This document shows positions 1-11,289 of a DNA stretch of 64,000 nt, in pieces. Below the pieces are notes generated by a model. That model saw nothing but the letters and a program-made list of their open reading frames with translations, ran no database searches and was not told the DNA's origin. Position numbers and translations under genes: made by a program. This DNA comes from Ligula intestinalis (Eukaryota; Platyhelminthes; Cestoda; Diphyllobothriidea; Diphyllobothriidae): the NCBI GenBank assembly GCA_036362985.1, contig JAYGXS010000004.1, positions 27,841,138-27,905,137 of the forward strand, written 5' to 3'. Numbering within the stretch: position 1 is the first letter of the stretch; each line of letters opens with the position of its first letter.

Positions 1-479
1 ACTACCGTTGCCCTAAATTCAATAGAAAATGACTCACTAATTGGTCCACACGTTTCTGTTGCTTTATGGAACCTTTGAATATCATTCTTTTTTGTACTCA
101 TGTCATAGTTAATTGTGTATTCTTCAAATGGTATCCTCAAAAGAAGGGTGTATTTGGGTCCTTAGAAACAATTTGGCCTATTTTCGAATAATTATGAGTC
201 TGGTCTCTCATTGCATTTACGTTTAGGCTTTTCAGTCTACTGGCTTTATGCGTCTTATCTGAAGAGATGTCATCTAGTCCTCATACCATTTTGCAGTGGA
301 TGGAGACATCATACTTCAGGGGAAGTACTCATAACCAAACAGATGCAATGCGATTTTAATGGAAATTTTACGGTCTTAAACTATTTCAGAGAACGATTTT
401 TGTTTTGAATTCTTTGATACCTTTCTTCCATTAAATAAAAGTGGAGAAGATGTGGTTAGCTACCAGCTGAATATGAGTA
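1..479. other. AT-rich stretch, nothing recognised
   Basis: AT-rich DNA with one short open frame (211-408, +) that resembles no protein I know and has no convincing splice sites. I see no repeat I can pair with another place in the window. Confidence 0.4.
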
Positions 480-745
480 AGCATATTTTTGTTTTGTTTT
501 CAGAAAAATATATATTGATTTGTAAAGGCATCATTAAACACTACAACAAAGCATACTACTTAAGCAGTTATTTTTATGGAGAAAAGGCGTGCATTCAAAA
601 GCCGGCATACTGGCGTCTCTAAAATATTCTCGGATTTGTTGCATGCTAATTAGTATTACAATCCCACTTAATCAGAATCCTATTTCTGCATTTCGATAAA
701 AATTTCACGGGATCTTTTGTTGATGGTACCTATATGTACAGTATG
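480..745 (+). repeat. dispersed repeat family G, diverged copy
   Basis: This stretch aligns by eye with 5390-5660, 4190-4345 and the right arm of the foldback at 6358-6729. Shared landmarks are GCCGGCATACTG (about 602), a poorly conserved block around AATCCCACTTAATCAG, and a segment resembling TTTCAGAATTTCGGTTGACA in other copies. The family is AT-rich and has no coding capacity that I can see. Class unknown. Confidence 0.5.
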
Positions 746-1974
746 GCGAGCGCTGCATGCACAATGCCTAAGTTTTTAAACGTTTGATCATTAATGGCAT
801 GCCGGCGTGAACGCATCTACGAAAACGTAGAAATAATAGTAAACAACATAAAAGAAATATAAGGAGTACTTAGTGTTTGCTAAGAAAAATAAAATTTTCT
901 CGATAATCCTCTTTTTTAATTTGAAAACATAAGATAACCACTTTATTTATATAAAAAAGAATTTTTTCTTTAGTCAAATTTTGTATACTTATTGCCATTA
1001 ATGTGATTTTTCACTGTCCGCTCATTAAAAAAAATATGTACCATCTCATGGCCCAGGATAATTGGTCTCGCCAACAAAGTGAGATAAAATATTTTTGCTT
1101 GTATGACACACACCTACAAATAGGGAACTCTAAGGCATTCTACCCATATATCCCTTAAACAAACTGATACTGATATTCATTTATTTAAAATCATGTTTTA
1201 AATTCTGGCATGTTTTCGAGTGTTCTTCTGTCTTCGTGTGTTCGTCCATCAATTTGATTCCGTTCGATGGTTACATCACGAGCATTTACCAACAAAATGA
1301 GTTTCTGGACATAAGTCTTCATGAAGATGGTCATGTAGACGATATTTATAAATGCCTCAAAACAGTAAAGCATATTTTTTAGCAAAACGAACGCCCACAT
1401 CAGAACTTGGATATTGTTATTCCTAAGATTAATATACAGAAACTTCTGTAATAGGTTACCTCTTTAAAAAGCGCTTTAAGTAGATACTCAGCTGACGAAT
1501 TTCTGTGTATATCAATTTATTCCAAGGTAATGTCAAAATGAGAATGACAATTTTGTAATTTACCTGAAGGTATATGATTAAATTTTAATGAACGAACATA
1601 CTTTTCCCTTATATTCAAGTATTTTTTAAACATAGTGGATTACTTCCAGGCTCTGTTCTGAGCTTGCGAATACAGAAAAGTGTGGCCATGTCTATAATAG
1701 GATATTTCCATAAGTATTATTCTTCCATCTGTTTTCTTACTAAATAACGCATAAGCAGAAATTAAAATGTATGAAGAAGTACATTTCTAGATTACTGACA
1801 TTTAATAAGGCCTATTTTATATTACCTTCATGGTTAATAAATGGAAACTTTGCTTATGTCTCATGTAAGTGATGTGGTAAAACAAAACGCGACCAAAACT
1901 TTTTGGTATTGCATTTCGTGAAAAAACACTTCACATCTTAGGTAAAATAATTTTTTACACATGAATCATTGAAA
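746..1974. other. AT-rich intergenic DNA
   Basis: No gene, RNA or repeat recognised. The short open frame on the minus strand at 1191-1400 has no family resemblance and is likely chance. Confidence 0.4.
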
Positions 1975-2042
1975 AAGAGTAGTTTTGATCACCGGAATCG
2001 TAGTTTTATTTGTCTGAGCTTTCGACCTCTTACGGGAGTCCA

Positions 2043-2235
2043 CCGTCAACGAAAGCAAGCAACATTTATAGAAGGAAGGGGCCAATTAACCGTTAACGAA
2101 AGCAGGCAAAATTTACAGGGATAAGGGGTCAATTAACCATCAAAGAAGGCAAGCAACATATAAAGGGGGGAAGGGGGCAAGTAACCGTCAACGAGAGCAA
2201 GCAAAATGTATAGGGAAGGATCAATTATCCGTCAT
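2043..2235 (-). repeat. four tandem copies of a ~47-bp unit in the PLE1 3' region
   Basis: Units start at 2043, 2090, 2137 and 2185, with a partial start at 2229, giving spacings of 47, 47, 48 and 44. Each begins CCGTCAACGAAAGCA or a close variant and is purine-rich. They lie between the endonuclease stop and the 3' terminus of PLE1. Confidence 0.8.
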
Positions 2236-2717
2236 AGGGGCGGGGGGGCAAGAAGGGAGGGAGAGACAGGACCACCAGTGCCGTGAGGCCGGAGATACCC
2301 GCGCAGGGCAACATATGAGGGTACCAGCTCGATGCACAGGTTAACTGAGTTGTCATCCAACGCCCAGGCTTCAATCAGTTCTCGGCCCGTCTTGCTGTTT
2401 GCGTAGGAAATTATCCTCGCAGCTGCGATGTTGAATTCGTGACCCGTCTTGTAGGTGTGGGCGGCCACTTGCGAAAATGTGTCACCCCGTTGAACAGCCG
2501 ACTTGTGTTCGTGTATGCGCGAACCCAGCATGCGTCCATTCTGTCTCGTGTAATTTACAGGGCAGTTTGGACATGGTATACGATACACTACACCCAATTG
2601 CTCACTAGGATTTAGTCGATACTTGATCCTCATGAGCTGGCTTTGCATTGTAGCCTTGGGATGATGGGCGATTCCAATGCCTAGTCCTACGGTAGTAAGT
2701 TCGGTCGCTTCCGACAC
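2232..2717 (-). pseudogene. PLE1 GIY-YIG endonuclease domain
   Basis: This 161-codon open frame holds the C-terminal endonuclease of a Penelope-like element, which in active elements nicks target DNA to prime reverse transcription. Residues about 41-48 read GVVYRIPC, the GIY-like start, followed by a paired-cysteine segment C-P-N-C typical of PLE endonucleases. The second motif reads YTRQNGRMLGSR where intact PLEs usually have Y-x-G-x-T, so the conserved Gly and Thr are both replaced. Further on come EHKSAV, GHEFN and the conserved Glu region RELIEAW. The frame runs on to a proline-rich tail. It is separated by a frame change from the RT upstream, so it is a relic rather than a working gene. 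Confidence 0.8.
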
Positions 2718-2747
2718 GTCTTTGATCTATGGCAGCGCGTGCCAAAT

Positions 2748-3720
2748 TCAGGCAGGTGGTTCTGTTTGGGTCCTCGGAGGGCGGGCACGTAGGCATTGGC
2801 TTACGAAGGCTTTAGGATAGCCATTCTGCAAAAACTGGTCGCGCAGATTTCCGGCCTCGCGTGCTCTTTCTTCCGGGTTACTGTGGTGAGTCTTGATTCT
2901 TTTGAACAGCGTTCTCACACAGCTTCGTTTGTAAGCCATCGGATGGTTGCTGTGAAAACTGAGAAGCTGTGTGGTGTTCGTCGCTTTTCTGTAGACCCTC
3001 GTTTCTTTTTTGCCGTTGGGAGTTCGCATAACAAGTACGTCGAGGAAGGATAGCTGCTGATCCTTTTCTTCTTCCCGCGCGAATTGTATATCTGGGAAAA
3101 TCGAGTTGAGGAGATCATGGAAACTCTGCAGCGTGTTCCTTTTGATGATAACGAACGTGTCCTCAACGTAACGGCACCAAACGATCGGGGGCTGTTGGGT
3201 GAAGGCAATCTTTTCCAGCTCCTGCAGGGCTAATTCTGATATTAGGCCGGAGATTGGAGAGCCCATCGGAGTTCCCTTGATTAGTTCATAAGTCGCGTCG
3301 GCAAAGGTGAAGTAGGTCTTCTGACAAAATTTGAACAGTCACATGAGGTGTTCGATTTTAAGTGGACTCTGGGTTTTTTCGTACCAGTCCTCAAGCTTCT
3401 TGCGCAAGACGTCTCGTGCCAAACCCGATGAAATGGATATAAATAGTGATGTCACGTCAAAGGAGACCATCATTTTGTCTGATTGAATCGTCCGGCCGTG
3501 GAGATCTGTCAGGAATCGGGAGGTTAAACGGACTGAGGCAGCAGAGTTTTCTTGGTGGAATTTTAATTTCGAGTTCATCCATTTTGCCAAATTATAGGTG
3601 GGGCTGCTTTTTTGGGGCAGCGTTTGGCCGCAATGGAACGTTCGGTTTATGGATTTTTGGTATACCATAGAATCGAGCCAGGGCAGTATCTGTTGGTTTC
3701 ATCAGACGCCGTTCGTTCTC
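2748..3720 (-). pseudogene. PLE1 reverse transcriptase, frameshifted
   Basis: Two minus-strand open segments, 3668-3339 and 3266-2748, cover the RT core of a Penelope-like element. The upstream one starts within a 'FYGIPK' region and reaches MVSFDVTSLF, RT motif A with its catalytic Asp. The downstream one begins with MGSPISGLISE (motif B region), then RYVEDTFV where active elements have YVDD, then SFLDVLV and KRSCVRTLFKR. The first aspartate of the catalytic pair is therefore glutamate, and a frame break separates motif A from motif B (about 3270-3340). Either defect would be expected to abolish activity. The N-terminal RT region above 3720 is missing or unrecognisable. Confidence 0.82.
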
Positions 3721-3770
3721 AGTGATCATTCCTTGCTTCTGAAATTACCTGCGATCCCTTAAAGTTGGCC

Positions 3771-4189
3771 TCACTTGCCTCTGAGCAATTTCGGTCAAAA
3801 TTGTCCGGTTCTGGAAGGACTTTTCTACAATTGTTTACTTACTTTGGAATTCTTCCATAGAATAAGGCATATAAATAAAACATTTGGTTCTGTCGTACTT
3901 AATAGCATAGAAAATTCCTTAGGCATGAGATGACTCCCAATTTCACCAAACTTAATGCACATTACCCTAAATAAACTTAACTAAAAAGGCCATTTTCCTA
4001 ACTAAGAGGCTTTCGCAGGATTAAATCTACGCGAAGCAGCAAAATAACCTGACCAAATATATGCTTAACTACCAAGTTACTTTTCGTCTAGACTTTTGTA
4101 TGCATCACTCGCAATGCTGTACGTATGTGTATTTATAAATGCAGTTAAATTCAATATGAAATAAAACATTCTAGTCACGCAGCCATTTT
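3771..4189. other. intergenic, nothing recognised
   Basis: AT-rich, no open frame of note, no pairing with other parts of the window seen. Confidence 0.35.
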
Positions 4190-4345
4190 TGCATAATATA
4201 CATTTTGCAAGTGTTCAGAAAGAAGCCGGCATACTGACGTAGCTGAAATGTATTGAAATACGGCTGTACGATAAATTTCTTTACAGCCCGACTTGAGTTA
4301 TTTTTCGGATCTAAAACACGTTTTAGAATTTCGCTTGGCATTTAA
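4190..4345 (+). repeat. dispersed repeat family G, diverged copy
   Basis: Landmarks GCCGGCATACTGACG and AACACGTTTTAGAATTTCGC match those of the copy at 480-745. A further fragment of the same family, AACACATTTCAGAATTTCGG, lies at about 4760-4830, and another at 11866-11945. Confidence 0.5.
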
Positions 4346-4899
4346 TGATATGGTGAAACTACTGCACACGTGAGCTTGGGGCCAATCAGTTTAGAGCCAA
4401 ATTTACTCTGAAGTGGATTCACTTCAGCATATCAACTTAGTCACTATGTGACGGTCATGAGGGTTTGCGTTGCGAGCTCCTTGGCAAAGCGGAACTTAAT
4501 TGTTCCTTGACTAGATCGGTGAAACACCTGCATTCATTCAGAATTTACTCTGTTCAGGCTAGTGAAGTGGAGAAGTTCGGTGTGATCATGTGAAAAGATG
4601 AACTTATCATTCTCAGCAAATATATTTGGTAAATGCGACGTTTCTTCGACGTGAATGTACCGCTTTTTGTACTCTATGGTAGTTCGAATTTCGTTTAAGT
4701 GATAGATCAGTCGCCTGACAGGCAATACCATTACCATACTCAACTAATGTGTTCGAAGTAAAAAACACATTTCAGAATTTCGGTTGACATTTCGTGCGAT
4801 AAGGAATCTACTGAACATGTAGGGACTGCCTCAACGCGAAGTGAAGGCCTGTCATGACTAGCTCAAGTCGAAGTGCACTTTCAGAAATGCTCCCTGATC

Positions 4900-5173
4900 T
4901 CGGTCTCTACAACAGCCAATCACAGACCGACTCATACTGGCCCCCATGTGACGACTGCCGAACAGACCTCACTTCAGACGCCGTCTGCTGGCTTGCGGTA
5001 GTACGAGCCTCTGATAGTCAATTTCCTACTGCCTCTTCTCCTATTCATTCTGTATGGAATATACTCTTCCTTCTACTCTGGCCTTCCCAAGACTTCTCTC
5101 CCGTCTCCTAAGCAACCGGGGCTGGAGGATTGCAACCATTAGGGTTAAACCATCTTAGCCTTAACACATTCTA
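4900..5173 (+). repeat. dispersed repeat family A, copy 1
   Basis: The 3' part (5080-5170) contains GGCCTTCCCAAGACTTCTCT, then a segment equivalent to CTGAAGATCGCAG, then TTAGGGTTAA and CTTAACAC. The same ordered blocks recur at 26180, 26815, 55600 and 59500 (+) and on the minus strand at 43870, 45515, 52020, 52543 and 55800. No protein or tRNA-like head was found, so the class is open. Confidence 0.6.
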
Positions 5174-5296
5174 TAAACCTTTATCTCGGGGTTTAACCTT
5201 CGAAGGAGGAAGCGCTGTTTTGGTGCGCTCAACAAGCGACGTAAACGGATAACTGACCGTGCGGGCTAAATAATGCTTTCTTTGAGTAAAAATAAT

Positions 5297-5349
5297 GAAG
5301 AAGAAGGAGAAGAAGAAGAAGAAGAAGAAGAAGAAGAAGAAGAAGAAAA
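5297..5349 (+). repeat. (AAG)n microsatellite
   Basis: Near-perfect run of GAA/AAG triplets about 50 bp long. It produces a spurious poly-Phe frame on the minus strand. Confidence 0.95.
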
Positions 5350-5389
5350 GGTGGCCATCTACCAAGTAAAAATAAGAAAAAATTTCTGT

Positions 5390-5660
5390 TTCCTCTTCAG
5401 TAAGATATATTTTGATCTGTAAAGGTATCCAAAAAGCAATATAAAAACTTTTTTTTTTACAATAGCTGTATCTACGGGTGGTCGAAAAGGCTACATTCAA
5501 CAGCCTGCTGCCTGATCTCTTGCAAATATCCTGGGCTTGTCTTGCGCGCTAAGCGACATTGCAGTCCCACTTAAGTGGTCTTTTTTAATCGAAAACGCAT
5601 TTCAGGATTTGGGTTAGCAGTTCATGGGATCCATCGCTGACGATACCTACGCTTGTTTCT
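5390..5660 (+). repeat. dispersed repeat family G, diverged copy
   Basis: Aligns with 500-745: shared TTGATCTGTAAAGG-like start, a run of landmarks ending in ATTGCAGTCCCACTTAA, then AACGCATTTCAGGATTT. It directly precedes the large foldback of the same family. Confidence 0.5.
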
Positions 5661-5743
5661 ATGCCTGGACCTCAAAGGCCAAAACGCTGTCATGATGCGC
5701 CCCGCAAGCAACGTAAACGGCAATCTGATTGTGCGTCTAAAAT

Positions 5744-6729
5744 ACGCGCCAGAATTCGTGCAACATGCTGACATATGCGAACGATTGATTCGCTTTTGCT
5801 AATCGGCCTTGACTCAGGTTGTGAGACTGATTATCGCGTAGTCTATTCTGAAATTATTTCCGTCATGATAGGATGTCGGCTTTTTAACTTGCTCATTTCT
5901 GATCGCTAAGAAAGCATTTATGCTGTAAAAAGTAACTGCTGAAGAAATATGCGTATTTACAACTAATTTTGACTGCTTTTATGAATTCAAATATATTTTA
6001 TGGAAAACATGTAGCAAAAATTATTCCCTGTACTCAGTTGGTAGAAAATTACGCTTTCATTAAATTTTATACTTGAAGAAAGGGTTGCTTTCTGTTTTAA
6101 AAAAATCTAACTTGTCGAATAAATTTGCAACTTACTTACTTCTACACTCGAATTCAAGGTTCACAAACTGCGCACTGTGTACATCCTGTTTAAGGAAAAG
6201 TACGTGTTTGCCTATATTTTGAGGAAAAAGTCACATATTTCTCATAAAGTGTTCCGATAGGCGTGGAACATGCTTTATACAGCTTAGGCAGCATTAAGGA
6301 ATTGACGGATACTATATATTGTGAATGAACACCTCACAATCGTAAAAACCCTCATGATAAGATTTTTTTCTCAAAACAAAGGAAACCCTTTCTTAAAGTA
6401 TAAAATTTAAAGAAGGCATAAGTTGCTGCCAAACAAGTACTAGAAATAATTTCTTCGTATACTTTTTCGCTAAAATACATATGAATTTATGAAGGCAGTC
6501 AAAATCAATGATAATAACGCATAATATTTAGGTAGTTACTTTTTACAGTACATACGTTTTGTTAGTAGTCAGAACGTAGCTTCTTTAAAAGCCCGCATTC
6601 CATCATGACTTAAATAAATTCAGAATAAGCTACACGATAATCAGTATCGCAATCTGAGTCAATGCCGATTAGCGAAAGAATATCAATCTTTCAAATATGT
6701 CAGCATGTTGTACGAATTCTGGTGCGTGC
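5744..6729. repeat. large inverted repeat (foldback) of family G
   Basis: Left arm 5744-~6110 and right arm ~6358-6729 are reverse complements over about 365 bp, with a ~250-bp unpaired spacer. Landmarks: the outer ends share CCAGAATTCGT and CAACATGCTGACATAT. The middle shares CTAATCGGC(C/A)TTGACTCAG, CTGTAAAAAGTAACT and TTTTGACTGC. The inner ends share TAAATTTTATACTT(G/T)AAGAAAGGGTT. Divergence is moderate, so it is old. No open frame spans it. Confidence 0.8.
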
Positions 6730-6879
6730 TGTAAGTAGGCCAGAAGTAACAAATAGTTAACCGAGTTCATTGAAAAGCATGCTCTGAACTGCAATCGTGC
6801 CACGCAGCGGCGTTATTGTAACGATTCTTGTCCTGGGGAACTTTTGGGAGTATTCTCTCAATAGAATCACTGACAGCTG

Positions 6880-7250
6880 TTCAGAGAAGTTCAGCGAATT
6901 ATCCCATGTTACGCAGGGGAAGCATGATGCCTGGGGAGAAGGGTGGCCTGTGAGAAGCGATAGAACGGTGACTATGTTTCAGGCTGAGGTTGTCCGTCAG
7001 TTGTCAGGGGAATGACATCAGCGGATAAAAATGAAGGACAAATACAGAAGCAAGCATTGATTGCCAACACCGAAAGATAAGGGGGACACAGTTGTAAATA
7101 AATAAAGTATAGATAGCAGACTTTTATGGGAATAGTGTATAAAAACGTTTTGCAGCGGTGGGTTACGTAAGCCTCTGGGTTTAAAATACACAACCTGGCC
7201 TGATTGGATTTATTATTTCATATCCGTGGCTAGAAACCCTCTGTGTGCTA
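6880..7250 (+). repeat. direct repeat family F, copy 1
   Basis: Direct repeat of 7493-7880, about 610 bp upstream of it. Shared blocks in order: CAGGGGAAG, GGTGGCC, GAGGTTG, GGCAAAT/GACAAAT, CAAATAAATAAAGTA and TTTTGCAG-like, then CTGATT and TTATTATTT. Several in-frame stops; no protein recognised. Confidence 0.6.
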
Positions 7251-7492
7251 ACGACTGCAACCATAATACAGCATGCACATTGGTTTTATTATGTTTTTGT
7301 TATTAAACTTCTGTCGAAGCCCAATGCTCACAGCCATTAAGAGAATTTCAGCGAAAAAGCCTATACTATGTCTGAAAAGTTAATCGAGTTTTCCTGCCTA
7401 GCATGGGACCAATCGCTGAGCTTCCGCCTTCAGAAAGGATTGGCTTGATCCGTACAAAGCGAAAGTATTTCAGCGGAGTCGGAAAGGCTGGA

Positions 7493-7880
7493 AAATAATT
7501 CAGCCAAGCGAATTTGAAGACAGGGGAAGAACGACGCTTGGGGGAAAGGTGGCCGGGGTGAGGACATGGAACATTGAAGCTGTTTTAGATTGAGATTGAG
7601 GTTGAGACTGCCCATCGATTCTCGGGAGAATAAGGCGAGCGTGGTAAAAGTGAGGGGCAAATCCAAAAGCAGGCTTTAATTGCTAACAGCAGAAGGTAAT
7701 ATGGCAAATGTTGCAAATAAATAAAGTACAGAAAGGAGACTTCTATAGGAAAAAATGACTAATAACTTTCTGCAGGGGTAGGTTATTTTAGCCCCTGGAT
7801 TTAAATTACGCAATCTGACCTGATTTGGCTTATTATTTTATAGCTATGCCCAGTAACCTTCTGTGCGTTCATTTGGCGAC
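7493..7880 (+). repeat. direct repeat family F, copy 2
   Basis: Downstream partner of 6880-7250, with the same order of blocks ending in TTGGCTTATTATTT. This region also has a local TTGAGATT-type microduplication at about 7588-7605. Confidence 0.6.
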
Positions 7881-8984
7881 ACGTACAGAGTTGTTGGAAT
7901 GTTGTTTTCTGTGCAAATTCCTTTCAGTTATCGGGAGTTGTTTTTAGTTCGTCTAAATTTTGTTTCGATATTGAGGCTTTGAATAATAAATATGGCGGAA
8001 ATTGCCTCATTTATTCAAGAGTTTTTCGCACACAATTCGCTACTTGTCCGCGGTGAAGCTCCACACTTAAAAATCACTGTTTCCCATGATTTTGGCGTGA
8101 TGGATGGCTCACGGGACTTAACTAACCTACCGTTGCCAAGCGGTTAATCTTTTGTGTACCTAGAGTTTTTAATGTTGCCCCACTTCCATCCATCTAACAG
8201 TAAAGTAACCATTTGCCTTCTGACAACACTAGATTCGCTGCCTTATCGTTGATACGTTTGCCATTAACAGTAAAGCCCTCTACATTACACTGTTTTGCAT
8301 TAATAAACAGTCTACTCTTTTTGTATAGTTGATTGCCCCTTTTAGATAATATCGCCCCTTTTTTTCCCTAAACCCCTTATTATTTGTCTGAATCCCCTAT
8401 CCTGCCCTATCCTGTCCATGACAGTATCTTGCTGCTTGTTAGCTTAGAGACTTTTGTTTTCAATTTACTATTAATATTTTGCTAATCCTCTACCGTTATA
8501 GAGCCGTGTTTCTTGTCTAAACACAATTCTTGTTTCTGGTTTCACGTACAAAATGCATGAAGTAAGTCCATATGATTAGACTTATCTAGACAGACTTAAG
8601 GGTAGCTAGATCGACAGAACTCTAATACAATAATCCGAACAGGCCACTAATTGACTGTCGACTGTTCTCTACATTCATGTTCATAAAAGACACAGACATA
8701 GGGCAAGGGAGAAAGCAGGATAAAATAGGAGTGAACCGGAAATCTCTTTTCGCATTTACATCGAGCATAAGATAGAAAAAGCCTTAGAAATACGAGGGTT
8801 TATGAAAAATAATGTCTAAGAAGACGATAAATATAGTAAAGTTTGGCTCAAAAAATATCCTTTTGACAGACAAATGCGTTTTCGTACACCAGAGGACAGA
8901 AAAGCCAACTTGTGCGCGCTTTTGTGGAAGTACTTACAGTCTATCTCATGAAATGTTAACTAAAATTCTTAAAAGACTACTAAA
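7881..8984. other. intergenic, nothing recognised
   Basis: No gene, RNA or paired repeat identified. A C-rich stretch at 8340-8420 (CCCCTTTT, CCCTATCCTGCCC) stands out slightly but has no assignable role. Confidence 0.35.
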
Positions 8985-9345
8985 GCATAATTTTAATATT
9001 AAATGTGGCACAATATGATACCAAGATATTTCGCTCTTATCGGGATGCTGGCTTTTCAACGTGCTTCCTTCCGACCTCCGGCAAAATCTACGCCCTATAA
9101 AAATGATTACTTTAGTATGCTATCTTAGAAATATTCCGGCCAGGCAGAACCAAAACAATGCTTACTTTAGTATTAAGAAATTTCTGATTTATATTTGCTT
9201 TAAAAATTCAAATATATATTACGGAACACATTCAGTAAAATTATTCTTTCTTATAAGCATTTTATAGCATGTTAAGTCTTCTTTCAATTCTATACACGAA
9301 AAAGGGCATTTTGGTTCTACAAAATGTATTCAATAGTATAACAGT
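8985..9345 (-). repeat. dispersed repeat family G, minus-type copy
   Basis: Same orientation as the left arm of the foldback at 5744: shared GGATG(C/T)(T/C)GGCTTTT, then ATTCAAATATAT, GTAAAATTATT and TTCTATAC-type blocks in the same order. Confidence 0.55.
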
Positions 9346-9469
9346 TTAACCCCATGAAACGTTTATTCATATTGCATTGTATCTTTCTATCTATTACTTC
9401 TACTTATAAAATATGTAGAATGATCCACAGTTTTTATAAGTTTTAATGCATACTAAATGACACCTTCCT

Positions 9470-10160
9470 GACAGTTCGACCGTCACTTTCGGCGATGGCC
9501 ACCACCAGCTTCAAAAAGCTGAAGGGAAACGCGGTGACTCAAGGTGAATTAGAGTAAAAGTAGACGCTTAGGATCTATCTGAATTTCTCCCCCCATTCCC
9601 GTACCGGGGTTAAGATTGCGGCCTATATGACCGGAGGTGGAGGAGACCGCAGGTGACTGGTGTGGCCGAGGCCACCCCTCAGCGTGTCATCACGCTCATG
9701 ATGGCCAGTTTCGTAAGATAAGCACGGAGCGACTAACTGAGTGATCCTTGCGACTACACAGACGAGGGCATGACAGCCACTGCCGCCACCACGCCGCTTG
9801 CAACTTCGCTAGGCACCACCAGCGGGTATTCAGTCCTCTGGATCAGGTAGAGGAGTTACAATTAACCGAGCAACCATGTACACAGCGTGTAAACCCAGTA
9901 GGAACGCGAGCGCATTCACCCACAGGGAATCAGGTCCAATAAAATTGCCAGTGCACACCAGCCCGCGGGGACCGTGGTTTGCTAAAGCTTGGCATTGCTA
10001 CGTGCACAATCCTTAAATTTCTGAAGGGTGAGAGAACAGCCCTGCACTTAGCCTAGGCCATCACCACCCAGAGACAAGGTAACCATTCAGCCATCAACTG
10101 CGAGGTACACCCCATACTCATCAGCCACGTCACCCACTGGCTTGATGGTGTAGCCGGTAA
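9470..10160. other. locally GC-rich non-coding stretch
   Basis: Base composition rises sharply against the AT-rich flanks (GGAGGTGGAGGAGACC, GCCACTGCCGCCACCACG). The longest open frame (9748-9942, +) resembles no known family. It could be an unclassified repeat; I cannot pair it within the window. Confidence 0.3.
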
Positions 10161-10359
10161 ATGCGTCAGTTGGCGAGACTAAAAAGGAAAAAAGCTGGCG
10201 ATGAGGAGTGTAAAGCAGGTTGCGCAAGAAAAGAAGAAGAGAGAAGGAAAACCAGAGTACAGCTCACCTCTCAGTGGAGGTTGACATCTTCCTAACAGCT
10301 GAGAGGAATGCGTGATCCTCTTAAGATGGAAAGTATGCAACGTGTAGTTTGGAAACTCC

Positions 10360-10680
10360 GGATAACACATTAGGTTCATGCATAAACCGGCACATACAAT
10401 TAGATGGTATTTATGGACACTTCAAAGAACGGTGGAAGAGAGGAAGGCGGTACGACACAGCCTGACTGAGGCCACACCTACCAATCAGGTCTCACCCCGT
10501 ATAACTATTGATTTTTCCGCATTTATGAAATTTAAGTTGCTCATTGCACATTTCTTGTTAGTCCGAAGACGAGCTAGGGCACCAAACTCGAAAATTCACT
10601 AATACAGGTTATGTTATATCCCAAAGAACATCTTCAAAATAAAATTCCTTGGAATGCGCGTTTTCCAATTTATACGAATT
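10360..10680 (+). repeat. dispersed repeat family B, copy 1
   Basis: Reverse complement of 28838-29140 over about 300 bp. Shared blocks include TAGATGGTATTTAT, ACTTCAAAGAACGGTGGAAG, GCCACACCTACCAATCAGGT, CATTGCACAT and TTAGTCCGAAGACGAGCT. One end carries GCATAAACCGGCACAT, matching the hairpin arm at 20569. No coding potential. Confidence 0.8.
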
Positions 10681-10689
10681 CAAAAGTTT

Positions 10690-11280
10690 TCTAAAACCAC
10701 CAGATATTCTTTTCGAAGCATACCATTTAAGGTAGGCTTAAAAAGGTTTCAAATAAAAGAAAATTCTTGTGGATGTCTCTCTGTAAGGCCTTTCTTTAAG
10801 TATATAACCGTTAAAAAAATTTAACGTTCGTACTACTTAAGTAGCCCATTTTTAACCATGTGCTGCTTTTTTCCGGTGACTGGAAGGAGATGTGTATGAA
10901 TGATGGCATCGTGGCGTAAGGAAAGTATCTTGCGATCATGCCGCACAATAAGTATTAGTACGACCCTAATTAACTAATATTTTAAACATTGTTTTCCCGG
11001 AAGAAATTTGAACACAGCAAAGATCAAGAGACTAGCAGAATTCAGTGATGTCATATAACTTCGCGACTTCTCATTCAACTGTAAACGGTTGTTACCTATT
11101 AATATGATAAATTAACTATACATAAACACAACAACGGTTATTCCAGTTAGCTCAACTAAAGACATTTTGCCTATGCATGCCGAATCAAACTGAGTTTATG
11201 TGTACTTGCGGATGCAAATATTTGCGTGTATGCAAAGACAATTGGCAATGCTGTCAGCTGAACATATGCCGAAGGGGTTG
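10690..11280. other. intergenic, nothing recognised
   Basis: No gene or repeat identified. 10620-10690 resembles 21890-21960 (ATTTCTTGGGATGCGTGATT-like block), suggesting another diverged dispersed repeat. Confidence 0.3.
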
Positions 11281-11289
11281 CTCTGCGCA

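Larger units (their letters stand above)
1975..3770 (-). mobile_element. Penelope-like retroelement, degraded copy 1 (PLE1)
   Basis: Read on the minus strand, this contains in order a reverse transcriptase (3720 down to 2748), a GIY-YIG endonuclease (2717 down to 2232), a block of 47-bp tandem repeats (2235-2043) and a 3' terminal segment with CGAAAGCTCAGACAAATAAA near 2010. The order RT then C-terminal GIY-YIG is diagnostic of Penelope-like elements. The RT is split across frames, so the copy is dead. The 5' end is missing beyond about 3770. No terminal duplication was identified. Confidence 0.85.

Noticed and set aside
5171..5500. 109-codon minus-strand frame with a long run of Phe
   Set aside because: The Phe run is the translation of the AAG microsatellite; the rest resembles nothing.
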